From Trebouxia sp. TZW2008 (taxonomy: Eukaryota > Chlorophyta > Trebouxiophyceae > Trebouxiales > Trebouxiaceae), in contig BDIU01000428.1 of assembly GCA_002118135.1 (NCBI GenBank), positions 1-64,000 on the forward strand: 64,000 nt of DNA. Reading direction: 5' to 3'. Shown in pieces: positions 1-15,200 of the stretch. Position 1 is the stretch's first letter. Each line of letters starts with the position of its first letter. A program made the position numbers and the translations under genes. Below the pieces are notes generated by a model. It worked only from the letters and a program-made list of their open reading frames with translations, did not search any database and was not told where the DNA came from.

Positions 1-249
1 TGCTAGTGCTGTGACATCACTACCACCTTAAACCTAGGTATGAAAGCTGTATTTAGCCTGCTGGTTGTAGCCAGCTCTTGACTGCTGAGTAACATTTGCT
101 GAACATGCTGGTAGTAACCAAGTTTCTCAAGTTGCAGACAACAAGCAACATCCATCCAAGCTCGGACGCCTTTATCATGCACTCTATCCAGTCAAAATAC
201 AAGCTGCATGAAACAAAGTGCACATCACAAGCCGCTTGTCATGTGACAG

Positions 250-3200
250 GTTGCAGCCATCAGCCATTGTAACAGATGAGCAGTGCGCAGCTTGTGACTT
301 CAACAAGCCTGGGAAGACTTGCCTGCGTAACATGGAGTGGGTGTGGCGTGGCGAGCACTACAGCGCCACCAGCGCAGAGTACAACAGCATCAAAGCACAG
401 CTGGCCAGTGAAAGCTTCCCGCCACAGACTGCTGGAGGTCCTGTCAGGTGAGTGGTGCAACAGGATTGTCATCAGCGGCAAAGCACTGGCTGTGATACTT
501 TCAAACGTGACAGATATCACACGTTGACAGAATGTCTTGGCAGTACACTTTGCCAGAATTGATGAAACATGGCTTTCGACAGCACAAGACTCAAACGCAT
601 TGCACAACCATGTGATGTGATCACACGCGCACCTCTACAGATATAAGTAAAGCTCATGAGCTGCATACATGCTTGCTGCTGCAGGTTCTATCAAGATCTG
701 AGCTACGAGGAGCGCAGCAAGATGCTGAAGGACAGACTCAAAAAGTACTCACAGAAGGTGTGCACACTTGAGCAAGCCATGCTCGTTGCTGCTGCCGCTG
801 ATAGCTGTTTCAGCTTGACCATCACACTAGATTTAGAAGCTGACAGCAGCTGTATTGACGTCTTAATAGCTTTACCTTGCGTCTTGACAGTCACATGGAT
901 CTCACCCTGTCTGAGCCTGTGCATGCTCATATAGGCTGCACTATGTGCTTATCATATCAAGTTATGACGAGCACCAATATTCAATACGCATCAAGCTTCA
1001 CATGTGCAGATCATCTACACAAGTCCAGGATGAGCGATTGCCGATGCTCTCACAGTATCCTACTGTTATTCAACCTTCAAAACAGTGCTATTGTATAGTC
1101 CTATTGCCAGTGACCGGGCACATTCAGCTAGCAGGCATGCTAGCGCCATGATTGAATGCCGTTGCGCCCACGGCATCCTGTTGTTTTCCAATCTTGACAA
1201 TACTGCTGTTGAACAATCCTTTTGCCAGTGACTGGGCACACTCAGCCAGCAGTCATGCCAGCATGTTACCTGCAGATGTACAAGTAGGTGCTGGGCACCA
1301 GCCCAGCTGTGACTGGACAAGCTCAGATAGCAATTGATTTTGCATGCCGTTAGATTTACATGCCAGCCGTGATGCACAACATCACTGCCCGTGACTAGGC
1401 ACATTCAGCCAGCAGTTGCGTCAGCACTGTATTAACCTGCAGGTCTACAAGCGGGTGCTGGACAAGCCCAGCTGTGAGGTGCGGCAGGCCAGCGTGTGCA
1501 TGCGGGAGAACGACTTCTATGTGGGCACTGTGCGTGCCTTCAGAGACAGGCGCTATGAGTACAAGGGCCTCAACAAGAAATGGAAGGGCAAGCTGGATGA
1601 TGCAAAGGCAAGCCAAAGTCATCACCCCTCTTGCATGGCCCCTCCTCCTTCCCATGGCCCTAGATTTCCCCCCTGCCCATGTCTTCTTCCCGGTTTTCCC
1701 TCCCCGCTTGCTTCACCCCTCTCTTCCTTGTCTTCCTTTTCTCTCCTTTTACTGTGTTCTTTTACCAGTTCAAGCTTTCCAGCTGTGTCCCAGATGCATC
1801 ATTGTGCTTTGCATGAAGTGAGACCCGAGCCACACGGCTTTTGTCCTGCTCAAAGACAACCAGCTGATGGTGTATGATGTGCTGCTTTTCCATCAGCAGA
1901 CAATGCCAGCCAAAGGTATATTGCACGTTGCTGCAGGCGTCAGGTGACATGATCCAGATTCAGCAAGCAGCAGACATGGTGGTGCTGTATGACTCGCTGC
2001 AGCTGGCGCACAAGTGCATTCTGAACAGCTTCTATGGCTATGTCATGCGCAAAGGGGCGCGCTGGTATAGCATGCAGATGGCAGGCGTGGTCACCTATGC
2101 TGGCGCTCAGATCATTCAGGTGACAGTATGTTTTGCAATTTTGTACCTCAATGGCTATTGGATTGAAGTCGCTTGTCAAAGCATTTTGACTATATCTCTG
2201 ATCAGCAACTTTGCTATCATGTTCAGTGGCTATCGCATCAGCCACTGATTTAGTCTTGACACAGTCGGTTTTCAGTTGTATAAAAGACTGCCATGGATTC
2301 TTTGTACATTTTGTTGCAGTGGTAATTTCCACTGTGGCAACCAACATGACAGACGATTCTTTGCTTTTGTGCAGAGGGCTGCTAGGCTGGTGGAGCAGCT
2401 GGGCACACCTCTGGAGCTGGACACAGATGGAATCTGGTGCTGCCTGCCCAGCTCCTTCCCAGAAAACTTCAAGGTCTGCTGTTGCTGACCCCTGCATCAA
2501 AATCCTTGCACTCTGCTGTAGCTCAACCCTGCTTCAAAATCACAATGTCGATTGTTGCTGAAATCTCCATTCTGAAAGCAGGTCCTTGGTGTCTGCATGT
2601 GCCTGCCCAGCTCCTTTCATGAAATCTCTGGGGTCTGCTTCTCACTGAAAGCTTCTGGACAAAGTCCTCAGAAGCTACCTGCTGTCTGCACATAAAGTTT
2701 GCTGCATCTCATGCTAATGCATCAGCTTGCAGTCAAGCAGCTTGCCATGCTGATGCTGCTGCTGCTTATCACTGTACCTGCTTGCATAGCTTGCTGAATG
2801 ATGAGCTGTATATTTGCACATGAAAACTGCACAAGGAACCTGCGCAGTGAAGCTCCTGAAGGTCTGGTACTGTAGTTGCTGTTTGGTCTTGCTTGTATAT
2901 GAGTTGATCAAGTGCTATGGCTTTGCAGTTTCAGACAGTCCAGGGCAAGGACCTGAAGATCTCATACCCTTGTGTCATGCTGAATGTGATGGTAGCAGAG
3001 AACAATACCAATGACCAGTACGCTACCCTAGTGGACCCTGCCACCCGACAATACAAGACCAGCAGTGAGATGAGCATCGAGTTTGAAGTAGATGGGCCAT
3101 ACAAGGTATACGTTGATTGTGCTGACATGCAGTCAGCATGCTGCCGAACATTGCACTCACTATACAGGTCAAGTTCTCAAACACTTCAGTGGAATGTGTC

Positions 3201-6200
3201 TTGCAGCTTGAGCAAAGCCAGCATGTTCAGCATTGCATCATTTGCAGCATTGCACATGTGGTAGCATTGTTTGTCTTGCAGTTCTGCAGTGCATTTGATG
3301 GCCTTCCGCCTATGGCCTGTGCAATATCTCAGTCCACTAGTCTGTCTGTTCGTTTAGACGATCTGTATGATGCTAACAATAATGAATGGTTTTGTTATCT
3401 ACAAGGTCTTGTCTACCTTGCATCTCAAGTCTAGTTGGTCCAGCATTGCGTGCAATAGACTTGCGTGGTGGCAGTGCATTGCGTATATATGTTCCAAATC
3501 AACGAGTTCCAAGCCCGCCTAGCAAGCATATTTGACGAAAAGATGAATGAACAATTAATGATGCTTGCAGGCGATGGTGCTACCAGCCAGCAAAGAGGAG
3601 GGCAAGCTGATCAAGAAGCGCTATGCTGTCTTCAACTTTGATGGATCTCTGGCTGAGCTCAAGGTCAGTTGAGCATATTGTGGGTCGTGGTCAGTGGTGC
3701 CTCCATGACATGCGCTGCTGACATGTTGCAGTCAACTGGAGACACGATTCAGCCAGGCATCACATGCAATTGAAAAAACCCTCGTCTTGCTGATGCTCTG
3801 CAACCCTTCACTAGGAACAAAGACCTGTAGGCTTGAACTAAGAGGCATTCATGCAGCATACAGATGGTTGACCCACAGTTACTGATTGCATCTGTGCAGG
3901 GCTTTGAGCTGAAGCGCAGAGGTGAGCTAAAGCTGATCAAGGTGTTTCAGTCAGAGGTAAGGGTCCCTTTGGCATCCTCCCTCAGGGCATTAGTAATGCT
4001 CCATAGTTTGCGTGTGAAGTTGCCGCATCATCATCAGTCTGTCTCAGTCCAGAAGTGATGACAGCAGATGCTGCAATGAGCACCTCAGCACGGTCAAGCC
4101 AGCATGCATGAAATGCAGAATAACCGCTTTCTACTCTCTCCATCCTGCAAAGCTGGCTTTGCTTTCAATTTTGTGCTGCTGGTCACAAAAGCATGAGTGC
4201 TCTGCAAGATCTAAGTTGACTGACATGAAAGAATGCAAAATTGTCTCACTGGGCACAAAAACAAATTGACGGATTGATAGCTTCGCAAGATCTTTGTTGG
4301 CCAACATGTAGGTGTTTGAGAGAATTCTGCTGAGCACTGAACCAAAGTTGCAGCATGGTAGTATTGTGACAGTTCTGCCAATTGACTTATGAGTCGACGA
4401 GAACTCCTGTAACACCTTTTGCTTGTCCACAAGGTCTACCCACAAGCAAACACTGCCAGCATTTCAGCATTGAAGAGTCTGTGGTGTATGAAACACAGGT
4501 GTTTGAGAGGTTCCTGCTGGGGGACACGCTGGAGGAGTGCTATGAGGCTGTGGCAGAGGTGGCCAACAGGTGGCTGGACATGCTTGACACCCAGGTAAGC
4601 AGCAGCCACGTTTAGCTGTGTGACAGCAATACATTCTGCATGGCATAGCATCCTATCAATGCTGCCCGTTTCATCTCATCCGCAGATTCTCTTGAGATGT
4701 AATTATGGTGGGTGGCAAATTGGCGCGAATTTTTGATTTGTGCATAAGATGTGCATGCATGAGCAAAGTCCTGGATGTCTACAAGGGCATTACAGCTGTG
4801 ACATATTTTAAGGTGCTCAATCCTGACCTTTGCAAGCCTTGTAGGGCGTGGACCTGCCTGATGATGAGCTGCTCAGCTTCATCAGCGAGTCCTGCACCAT
4901 GAGCAAAGCCCTGGATGAATACGAGGGCCGCAAGAGCTGCGCCATCACCACCGCCCGCCGCCTAGCCCAGTTTCTGGGTGATGAGCGCATCAAGGACAAG
5001 GGCCTGAACTGCAATTACGTCATTGCCAGGCGGCCAGACAACTTGCATAGCAACGACAGGATCATTCCTGTTGCCATCTTCTCCACTGAGCCCTCCATTG
5101 CCCGAACGTACTTGCGCAAGTGGTGTGGCGACGTGTCAGCAGGTAGAGCTGCCTCCTTCCTCCCCTGCACACCCCCTTGTGCATAGCAACGACAGGATCA
5201 TACCTGTTGCCATCTGCTCCACTGAGCCCTGCATTGCTTGCACATACCTGCGCAAGTGGTGTGGCAATGTGTCAGCAGGTAGAGCCTCCCCTTCTAACCC
5301 ACCTCCCGCGGATCCTTGTGCATCACATTTACAGGAGGCCAGTTTGGCCCTTTTGTTCACCTGGGGTGAAACCCCTTTTAGAAGGCAGAAACAGCGCCAG
5401 GCATTCCTGTGGAGCTCAGTAGAGCCGTGTACTGCCCAAACAAAATCTGCACAAGTGGTGTGGTGTTGTGTCAGCAGGTAGGCCTGGCCCTTAATGCATA
5501 ACAATGGCCTCATCTTGTCACTTTGCCTTTGCGTTTGGGCACGAGTTGCAAGCAATGACTTGAGAGCAACGCCACCATGTGAGGATACATTGCATACTGC
5601 AGCAGTGGCAAGGCAGTGCCTGCACTTGAGATTGTCACTCCACTTGATCCTTGCATTGCAGGCAAAATGGACAAGGTTACACTGCCCATCACACTATATT
5701 GTGTTTGGTTTGCAGGAAGAGAGGCATCAGAAGCACCTGATCCGGGGGAGTTGATGGACTGGGGTTGCCATTGAGAGCGCCTGGGACAGGGCCATTCTGA
5801 CTGAACCATCAATGTCCCTGCAGCCACGTGACCTAAATCTTGCCTGTGGCTGTGAGAGAAAAGAAGACCTGCACCCCCCAAACATATGCCACACGGTTTT
5901 TTTAATGCTTTACAGTCAGAGAGGCATCAGAAGCACCTGATGTGCGGGAGCCGGTGGACTGGACCTACTGCAGGGAGCGCCTGGGCAGTGCCATACAGAA
6001 GATCATCACCATCCTTGCTGCTATGCAGCAGATGCCCAACCCTTTCCCTAGTGGCAGACATTCATATCCCAGCTTTTCCTTGTTGTGCAGGGAGAGATGC
6101 ATCAGAGGCACCAGATGTGCGGGAGCTGGTGGACTGGGCCTACTACCGGGAGCGCCTGGGCAGCGCTATACAGAAGATCATCACCATCCCTGCTGCCATG

Positions 6201-9200
6201 CAGCGCGTGACAAACCCAGTCCCTAGAGTCAAGCACCCTGACTGGCTGCACAAGAAGGTGCCCGCACTGCATGTCATGTTTATTGCAGCACTTTCTGTGT
6301 ATTTGGAGACGTCATGAAACCTCTGAGGCTGCCATGTGCACTGCTGAATTGTGTGTGGCCATCATGGTACATGCCATGAGGAACTCTGAATGGTTTGCAT
6401 ACAGAATGTCTGGGTTGAATTACTCTGTGTAGCAGGGCACACTGTCGCAGCCTCTTCATATCTGGCATCTTTGCATGACATGTCTACCGGGGCTGGAGCT
6501 GACGCTTGGGCAGCATGATGTTGGCACTTTAAACTTGTCACGCTGCATGACTGCTCAAGTTGCAAGTTGGTGCAACAGGTGAGGGAGAAGAATGACAAGT
6601 TTCAGCAGCGGCGGCTGGACTCCTTCTTCAAGGCCAGTGTGCAAGAAGCTGAAGCAGCAGATGATGACAAAGAAGAGGCAGAGGAGCAGCCCGTGCCCTT
6701 GGAGGTCATCGCCATGGAAGTGGAGATGGAGGTGTGCCTCACAGCCTGCTGTTCTGTGCTGTGCTGTGCAATGCCTTACAGCCTGCTGTGCTGTGCTGCG
6801 CCATGCCTCAAGGCGTGCTGTGCTGTGCTGCGCCATGCCTCACAGCCTGCTGTGCTGTGCCGCGCCATGCCTCACAGCCTGCTGTGCTGCGGTGTGCCAT
6901 GCCTCACAACCTGCCACAATGACCTAGCACTGCAGCAAGAGCAGAAAACGACAACAGCTTTGTCATGGTCTGCTTGAAGTCATTTGCCAGTCAAGCAAGC
7001 ACAGTATGGGGGCAATTTGAATTAAATCCCCAATATCAAAAGAATGTTCTTGTGCTTTGAAAGTCTTGTGGTGAAGCCGTCACATGTCTGTGAGAATGAA
7101 ACCAGCAAGTACTGTATGACAGGACATGGGGGTGGGGAGCAGTGGGGTGACAGCAGCGGCGCCCAGACTGGCACGCGCACATTCACGGAAGCCTTCTCAG
7201 CCCAGCACACACCGCGTGGTTAGTATCTGCTGTGTTGACATGTTGTGATTTGTCCTCAAAGCTGTGCATAAACTCTGAAGGGTTTAGTTCACAAACAGAG
7301 CCGTGTTGCCCTGTTCTCAAAATTGCCAGGCATGGCTACAAGCATTGCTAAGGACTTATATACCTGCACTGTCCTGTGCCTGCGTCTTAAGGCAAGCCAG
7401 TGGCAGCATCTGCCCTGTCGATAAAGCACAAGCATCAATGGCAACCCCAGCAGAAACCCCCCGCACCACCGGTTCAACCCCCCCCCCTCCCTCAGACAGA
7501 CAGTCCAAGCCAAGTACAAGATAGGGCATCAGCGCCTTGACAGTAGCTGGCAAAGATCTTTATCAGCGCCAGAAAGTGCACACGATGTGGACTTCCTGCA
7601 GGAGGAAATGCCACAGGAGAATGCAGGAGACTTCAGAAACATACCAGCAGGGCCGTCTGGCCAACAAGGGGACAAGAGCCAGGAGCAGCCCTGCCCTGAC
7701 AGGTGCTTATGTCCTCTTGTTGTTGCTACAACTGTGACAATTGCTTCTTTGTCCTGGTATAGTTACTGGCAGTCACTCAATGATCGGAGAGACCATGGTG
7801 TACTGGATGCTGCTAGGGCACAAGCATATGGTGTTGAGGATTGCTGTCGTCGCTTCATCTGACCTTGTTATACAGTACCTGCTCACTTCCACCTTTGCCA
7901 TGTAATACTTTGGGCAGTGTTCAAGCCCAAGTGCTGAAACATGTGGTCTGTTTGCATTGTGTCAGAGCTACCAAGAATTCTGTTGCACTTTGCATGAGCT
8001 CAGTGCCTGCACCAAGCAGCATGAAGTTTAAGCTTTGCTCAAATTGCTCAGGCATCACGTTTTGCCACCAGAAGTCTGTCATGTCTTCGTAAGCTCTCTC
8101 TGGCAAAGCAGAATTATCCTGGCAGCAACAGGATACAGTGGATAGCTGTTCCTGCTCATTACATACGCTTCTAGGCAGGCAAGGACCCCAGCAACTAAGT
8201 ATATACAGTCGCGGTCAGCTGCCTTCTGCAACTTTGCCATTCCTGCTTGCGCTGGGCAGGCACGAGGATCCAGCAGCATGGATCAAGCATCAGAAGCGCA
8301 GGTGGCAGACCAGCGTGCAAGACCGCAAGAGGCGCAAGCTGGAAGCTGCCAAAGCAGCTGGCAGGCCGCCTGACCCTGCACGCGCTCCAAAAGGTGCCTC
8401 ACTGAGACTCACAACAAGCATATGTGACTTCATTTTGGCTGACTTGACACATATGCAAAACGCAGTCTGCGGCAACCCATGTGCTACAGACTGCGTTGTT
8501 GCTTTTGCTTCATGCTTGTGGACTGTGCTTCTTTTGGCTGACTGCACACAGCCTCAGGAGAGTGTGTAGCAATCTTCTTGCTGTCCCCAATAACTTGCCC
8601 ATGCCAGCAATGACAACATATGCAGCTTTGACCTTTGCTATGCCTGATGCCAAGATGATTGGTTCTTGCAGCTGCTGGAGCAGCTGGCTTCTTCAGGCAG
8701 CAAGCAGTGGCAGCCACTCACACACACTGGCAGCTTATTCAGTTGGCGCCCACTAGCACACCTGGACTCTTCAAGGTAGTGCTTGCTGTAGTAGTGACTG
8801 ATTGAGAATGCTGTAATAAGACTTTGTCTGGGCATTGCAGTACTGGCAATTGTAGCTTCATGCAAGTTGTACATGAGAATATTTGTCTATCTTGTAAATG
8901 CTGTGTAGCCGCTACAGAGCAATGACCTGGCACAGCGTTGAGTTCACGTGACTGTTGGTGCAGATTATGATGCTGGCCAACAGTCGAGTGTGTTGTGAAT
9001 GCCGTGTGACCATGCCCATGTTACTGCCAATGCAGGCTGGTCTGCTCTTGTACAGTCACGCAAACCGCTGATGCATTGTTGGCTGTCACATGCAGGCATG
9101 GGTGCTGGTGAACAGGCAGGTGTATGCAGTCCCACTCAGAGTACCCCGCACCTTCTATGTCAACTCCAGCCTGCCTGCTGAGGACGCTGTGGCTCAAGCC

Positions 9201-12200
9201 CTGGGGCGGAGGGTCATCAGGACTTTGCCCTATGGCCAAGAGCCACTCAACGTCTACCAGGTCAATTCACGAAGCAGGCTGGGAACCACGCTGTTGATGC
9301 AAATTGCTGACTGATAGCACTTTGATCACTGCTGCCCCACGCAACAAGAAACCCTTTCCAACAGCCCATGACTCTCCGCTGACATTGCCACATCCATGTA
9401 GCAGAATATGTCTGTTGCTATAGCTAATAAGCATTGCATATCTACAGTTGACCTTGTTTATAACAAGAGTTGCAGTGAAGCAATATTCATGGCATTTTGG
9501 AACAGTCTTTAGTCTTTGTGATGCAGAAACGTCCTTGCCACATCACTTCATATGTCAATGAGCTGATGGGTAGTGATTGCATTTTGCGATTCACTGTCTT
9601 GCATCACATAGAAATGGAAGAGGGTGAGATCATCAAGGAAGCCTTGTACTTGTAAGTGCAGGTGGTGATGCCAGATGCAGAGTACAGGCAGCAAGCCAAT
9701 GAGCTGGCAATAGCCCTGTCTGAGCCCCACGTGAAGGGCGTGTTTGAGGAGCGGCTGCCCCTGGAGCTGCATGCAGCCCTTCAGCTTGGATGCGTCACTG
9801 CAGTGGCGCCAGAGTCACGCTCCAAGTCCATGCAAGATGGCTTTGACTTGACAGACCTGCAGGTGATGGCTTAGATGCTTAATACATCCATTCATGATCT
9901 GGGATATGCTGACGCGCACCTGCTGACTGCCTTGCTGTGGTATCAACACAATTGGTAATCATTGCAATGAAAGCTCATGACTGCATCTGCTGTTGTAACC
10001 CAGCTACAGGGGGTCAGTAGCACCCGTCAGAGCATCATGACGGTCAAAATTGATTGCACTGTGACATACACAAGCATGCCTTGCAAGCTGCTGCTTTGGT
10101 AGAAAGCTGAGCAGCTGAAAATTGATGCTGCTCAACAGCATTGAGCACACTGCAGATGAGGACCACAACAGAGTGCAGCTACCTGACAGGGGCTGGCCCA
10201 GAGGGCATGGGGCCCTTGCAGCACGTGGCCCTTTTCCAATCCCATGACAGCAGCAGAGGGCGCGCTGTGTATGTGCTGGCTATGGGCATGGAACAGAGGT
10301 GAATGTCTTTGCCAGAGATGTGCCCGGTCTTCAAGGTTGGACAGCATCACTCAAGCTTAGGCTGCGTGCATGCTGCTTGTCTGCAAATTCTGCTGAAGCT
10401 GCTGTGTGGAGCAAATGCATTTGCTTTTGATGTATGCCTGTTGTATGACCTCTTACTCATTGCAATCAAGCTTGCAGGCGTGCAAAGCACACAGCTTGCC
10501 ACGCCCCCTCACTATCACCATCAATGCAGGGCCCTTCTGGTCATGGTGAGCCCGGCAGCTTCAGCTGCCAAGGAAGTCACTTCCAGCTCTGCTGAGAAGA
10601 GCTGGCAGGAAGCTGCCGCAGCTGCTGCTGAAGCTGCTGACCCTGGCCAACCTCAGCATGGCTCAGCACAGCTGCATTTTGAAGTGGTGTATGTGCAGTC
10701 CAGCGCTGAGGCTTGCAAGGCCATCCACAGAGCACTTACTGATCTTAGGTACGGTGTCTGATGTGCTCAATTCAGTATTTTTGACAGCTATGCCTGCCAT
10801 TGCAACGCATGCAACATCCCTGGACATTTTGCAGCCGGTGCTATAGCACAAATCTGACATGCATCATCCTTACTCATGAAAGTTCCTAATTTTTTCTAGA
10901 AAGCAAAGTTGTGTGTGTTGAGGATGCATCATAGCAGGCACTGACCCAGAGGGCCTGGCCTGGTCTGGCGCTATAACATGACCATCCTCAAAACGTCAAA
11001 AATACCATTATGTCAGACAGCTTGCTCACTGCACCATAAGGTCGCTGAGGCCAGCTTGCAAAAAGAGCATTCTGCATACATTTTTACAAGTGGCTAAATG
11101 TAACGCAGGGAGCGGCACAGAGGGCCTGTGGTCATGGTCACTCAAGCCGCCAGTGGTGCACAGCAGCTGCAGCATGATCTGCCCATCCTGGCAGACTTCC
11201 CTTGCTGCCACATGACCGCCAAGTTGGCAGACAGCAGGTACCCGCCCCTGCAGTGGCAGCAACGGGCTGCCAAGGTGGCTGTGCAGCGCGCTGCAGCCCA
11301 AGGATCCTGGTTGCAGGTAGGCTGTTGTCGTCTTGCTTGCTCAGTAGAGTGAGCTTGTTGCAATGCAAGCTTGCATACAGACACCCTTTCTGGCAGACTT
11401 CCCCTGCAACCACATGACCCTAAGTTGATAGACATCAGGAGTCCGCCCCTGCAGTGCCACCAACGGGCTGCTAAGGTGGTTGTGCAGCGGGCTGCAGCTC
11501 CAGGCTCTGGTTACAGGTGAACCATTATCCCATTGCTTACGCGTGACATTGAGCATGTTGCAACAAGAGCTTGCATACAAACGACCATCATAGCAGACTT
11601 CGCTTGCTGCCACATGACTGCCAAGTTGGCAGACAGCAGGTACCAACCCCTGCAGTGGCAGCAACGGGCTGCCAAGGTGGCTGTGCAGCGTGCTGCAGCC
11701 CAAGGCTCCTGGTTGCAGGTCAGCCTCTTTGACCTGACTCAGGGTCCCTGTTGCAAATGGATCTCGCGTATTGCAGGCTGAATTTTGCTGTTGCGATCCT
11801 GCCCAGCAAGAGTCACACCTATGTGCAAGTGTTGCAACTCACTGCCAGATGTTCTGTACGCTGCACTGCAGTGTCAAGCTTGAGATTTCAGGTCTTTTTC
11901 TTGATTTCTTGGTCATGTGCAGCACTGACGAGCCATCAGAGCCAGGCTGGACAGCTTGCAACAGGGTCAGACCTCCTGCTTCAACAGGGAGATGCTATGC
12001 ACTCTATGGTGGGCGCCATCAAGCAACAGGTCGTTCACCAATGACCTGTCTAAAGCGACAAATATTTCCAGAAGCAAGTCTGTTTGACCATGCAAGGCCG
12101 CTGGACTTTTGTACCCATGCAGATGACCCAGATTGCTTGCAACAAGAAGCGCTGATCATACACATGTTTCTGCAGGAGAGAGTTGCGCTGGCCAGATACT

Positions 12201-15200
12201 GCCATCTGCCTGTGGGCAACATGACTGGGGACTGGATCCTGAACACAGCAGATGCGTTGTTTGCGCGGTGCCTGAGGGATGCAGACCATCTGCTGTGGGC
12301 TCATGATGACACACTTCCTGATGTCGCTGGTCCTGCTAATGCTCAGATTGACACCTCACGCTTCCTGCTGGATCAACCTGCTACAGAGGTCTGCCCTCAC
12401 CTTTATCCCTTGTTGGCCACAGGCTTTGTAAGCTGTGAATGATCTGGCAATATGATAAGAACTTCAATAAGAGACAGCAACGTTCTATAGTGGTGTACAC
12501 ATTGCCAGCAGCATTGTAGACAGTGATTGCAGTTGCCGCTTCTTGTGTGACATGGCAACCAGCTGTGATGTAGTTCCCATACAACCTACATACCAGTTGC
12601 TGCCTCATGTGAATTTCGTTAGCCCTCAATGCAGACTTGACTGGCACAGAGACATAGCTGCAAGCCTCTCAGGCCACTGCCCATGAAGCAATTGGAATTA
12701 CTGTGGCTTTGCCTCTGTGCAGGCGCTGTACCCAGGAGCGTACAGATGTGTGTGCGTCCAGATCAAGCTGCACCACATGGCTGTGAACGCCACAGCCCAG
12801 GCAGGGGTGATAGGGGAGCTGGAGGGGGCTGCCCTCCTAGACTCCTCACTAGACCCCCAGGGCTCAGGGCCTGCCTTCAAGGTTCTCAAGCAGCTGGTCA
12901 CCAACTGGCTCAATGATGCAGTCCAGAACCAGAACAGGTAATGCAGTGGGCTCCCTGTCTCAGATAAAAGTGTTGCTTCCAAAGAGCTCTGCACTTGCAC
13001 ATGCTTGCAATGAAAGATTGTCTACCCCTTCTGCTGTTTGTCAGCTCCTTAGCATCAGTGAGAAATATCTGCAAGGATCTAGTAGGCACTGCTCATGCAA
13101 CATGTTTTGAGATGCTTACAAGCATGTGTAGAGCTGCTGCAGCTATGCTGAGGCTTTCCTGAGACAGCTGTGGTGTGCTGCAGCTATGCTGATGCCCTGC
13201 TGAGGAACCTGTGGAGGTGGCTGTGCAGCCCCAGTGCTGCGTTGACCAGCCCTGCTCTCAGGCAGTCAGTGGGAGGGCTGATGCGTAAAGCCCTGGCCCA
13301 CCTGGTAGCTGAGATGCGCAAGCTGGGAGCCACCATTGTGGCTGCTGACATGACCAGCATCATTCTGGCTACTGGCAAGCGCAACCTGACAGCTGCTGTA
13401 GGGTGAGCTTTCCATTGTGGTTACAGAGCCATGAGCTTTGATAGCCATGTCAAATGCTTTGCTGTCTGAGACCCAACGGTGATTGCCAAAAGTGCTGCTT
13501 TGAGCAGACCAAACAAGGAACTAGCAGCATTATACTGGCTAGAGGCTAGTGCCACCTATCTGTAGCTGTTGCAGATCTGTTTCAATGCCTACCCAGCCGC
13601 CAAATCTACAGACAAACTCGTAAGCTTTGACAGTACATCAGCCTGAAGCATGAGCCCAATGCTGCTCCTGATGAGGTCTATGACCCAGGTGCAGTCATTA
13701 CATCTCTGACTGGACGCTGCACATAGTAAGTAGTGGGACAAACCCAAACCAATAGCATGCTCAAGCTAAGGCTGTTGCTGTGTGGCAGGTATGTGGATTA
13801 CCTGCTGGATGCCCTACGCCGGCGGGAGCTGTTCATGTGGCTGGAATTGCAGCCTGCCACCTTCTGGCACACCCTGCTCTTCAGGTAAACTTCTTCATCC
13901 TTTGTTGGTATTGTTTTGGTTTGTCTGGTACAAGCTGCTGAACAAGTACTGCCACTCTGGGCACAACCTGCTGTTCCGGTAAGGTCCTTTCTAGCAGCAT
14001 ACATGTCATTGTGGCAGCATTGCAATGATTATCCGCACGCAACAGTCTGCTTCTTTCATCATGTCTGCAAATGTGCGCTGTTCAGACAATCTAACATGTG
14101 TGCAAGTATGCAACTCAGGGAATGCCCTCCAGGCAAATGCATTTGCTGTCTCGTTGCATGAGACTACATCTGGCAGCAGCAGCACTGACAGAGGTCAAAA
14201 GATCTGACAAAGTGAAATTGCTGGCAGTTAGCTCAAGCTTTGGTGCTGTCTTGCTCCAAAGACACCACTCATGCTGTTCTGCTGCAGGGACTGGTACAAC
14301 TTCCTTGGCATACAAGCTGCCTTGCCGGCTGACCTGAGAACACAGCTGACCCAGGCGCCAGGCGCCCTATCACAGGCATGCATCTGCTCATATTCAGCAG
14401 ACCTGCTTGCATTGTGCTTGCATCTGAGCTTATGTGAGTGCATTCACGTGAGCATGAATACAAATGTTCCTGCTTTGATACCTGGTCTTGCTTCACCTGA
14501 GGGCTACAAACGTTGATAGACAAAGGCAATTGCATTGCAGGCTTTGCTGCTTTTCTCAAATACAGCTGACCTGTCGCCAGGGACCCTGTCCCAGGCATGC
14601 ATTTACGCTTACCTGGTCATACTCAACAGGGTTCATAGCCAGTTGCTGATGCAAGCTGCCTGGGCTAATTGCACAGCGCTTGCGTCTTAATTTACCTGAG
14701 CATCTTCACAGCTGAACATGATTCTGCCTGCTCTTTGACCACTGGTCTTTTGGCACCTGCTGTTGCTTCACTGGGTGAGCTTTGTTTGCAGCCAAAAAGA
14801 GGAGCACTTGCACAATATGCCTGCTGTACAATTTTGATCGAGACCTGACCATTGCTGCAATGCTAGGTCTGATAGCAACATTGCTGCATTGACAATCATG
14901 ACATGTTTTAAGGTCTCGTTCAACTCACCAGCCTTCAAGAGTCTAGCAGGACATGCACAGGTCTGCAAGCTCACCAACCTCGTTCTGTCCTGCTTTCCAA
15001 GTCTTGTTGGCAGCATTCTTTTGCCGCGTACAGGGGCTGAATGCTGAAGAGGCAGAGCAGGACATAGGAGTCTTGGATGAGGAGATGCTGCAGAGACCAC
15101 AGATCGACCACCTGTGGAACATCAAGGTATGCCTGCTGGCGCCAGCATCTGTACTGAGTGTGCTTCACTGGTATGCATGCTTTCAGTAAGCGTGTCAGAG

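Noticed and set aside
6567..6977. Open frames of 111-136 residues rich in Ala/Cys/Leu
   Set aside because: They run through the minisatellite after POLE exon 12; only 6579-6731 is a true exon.
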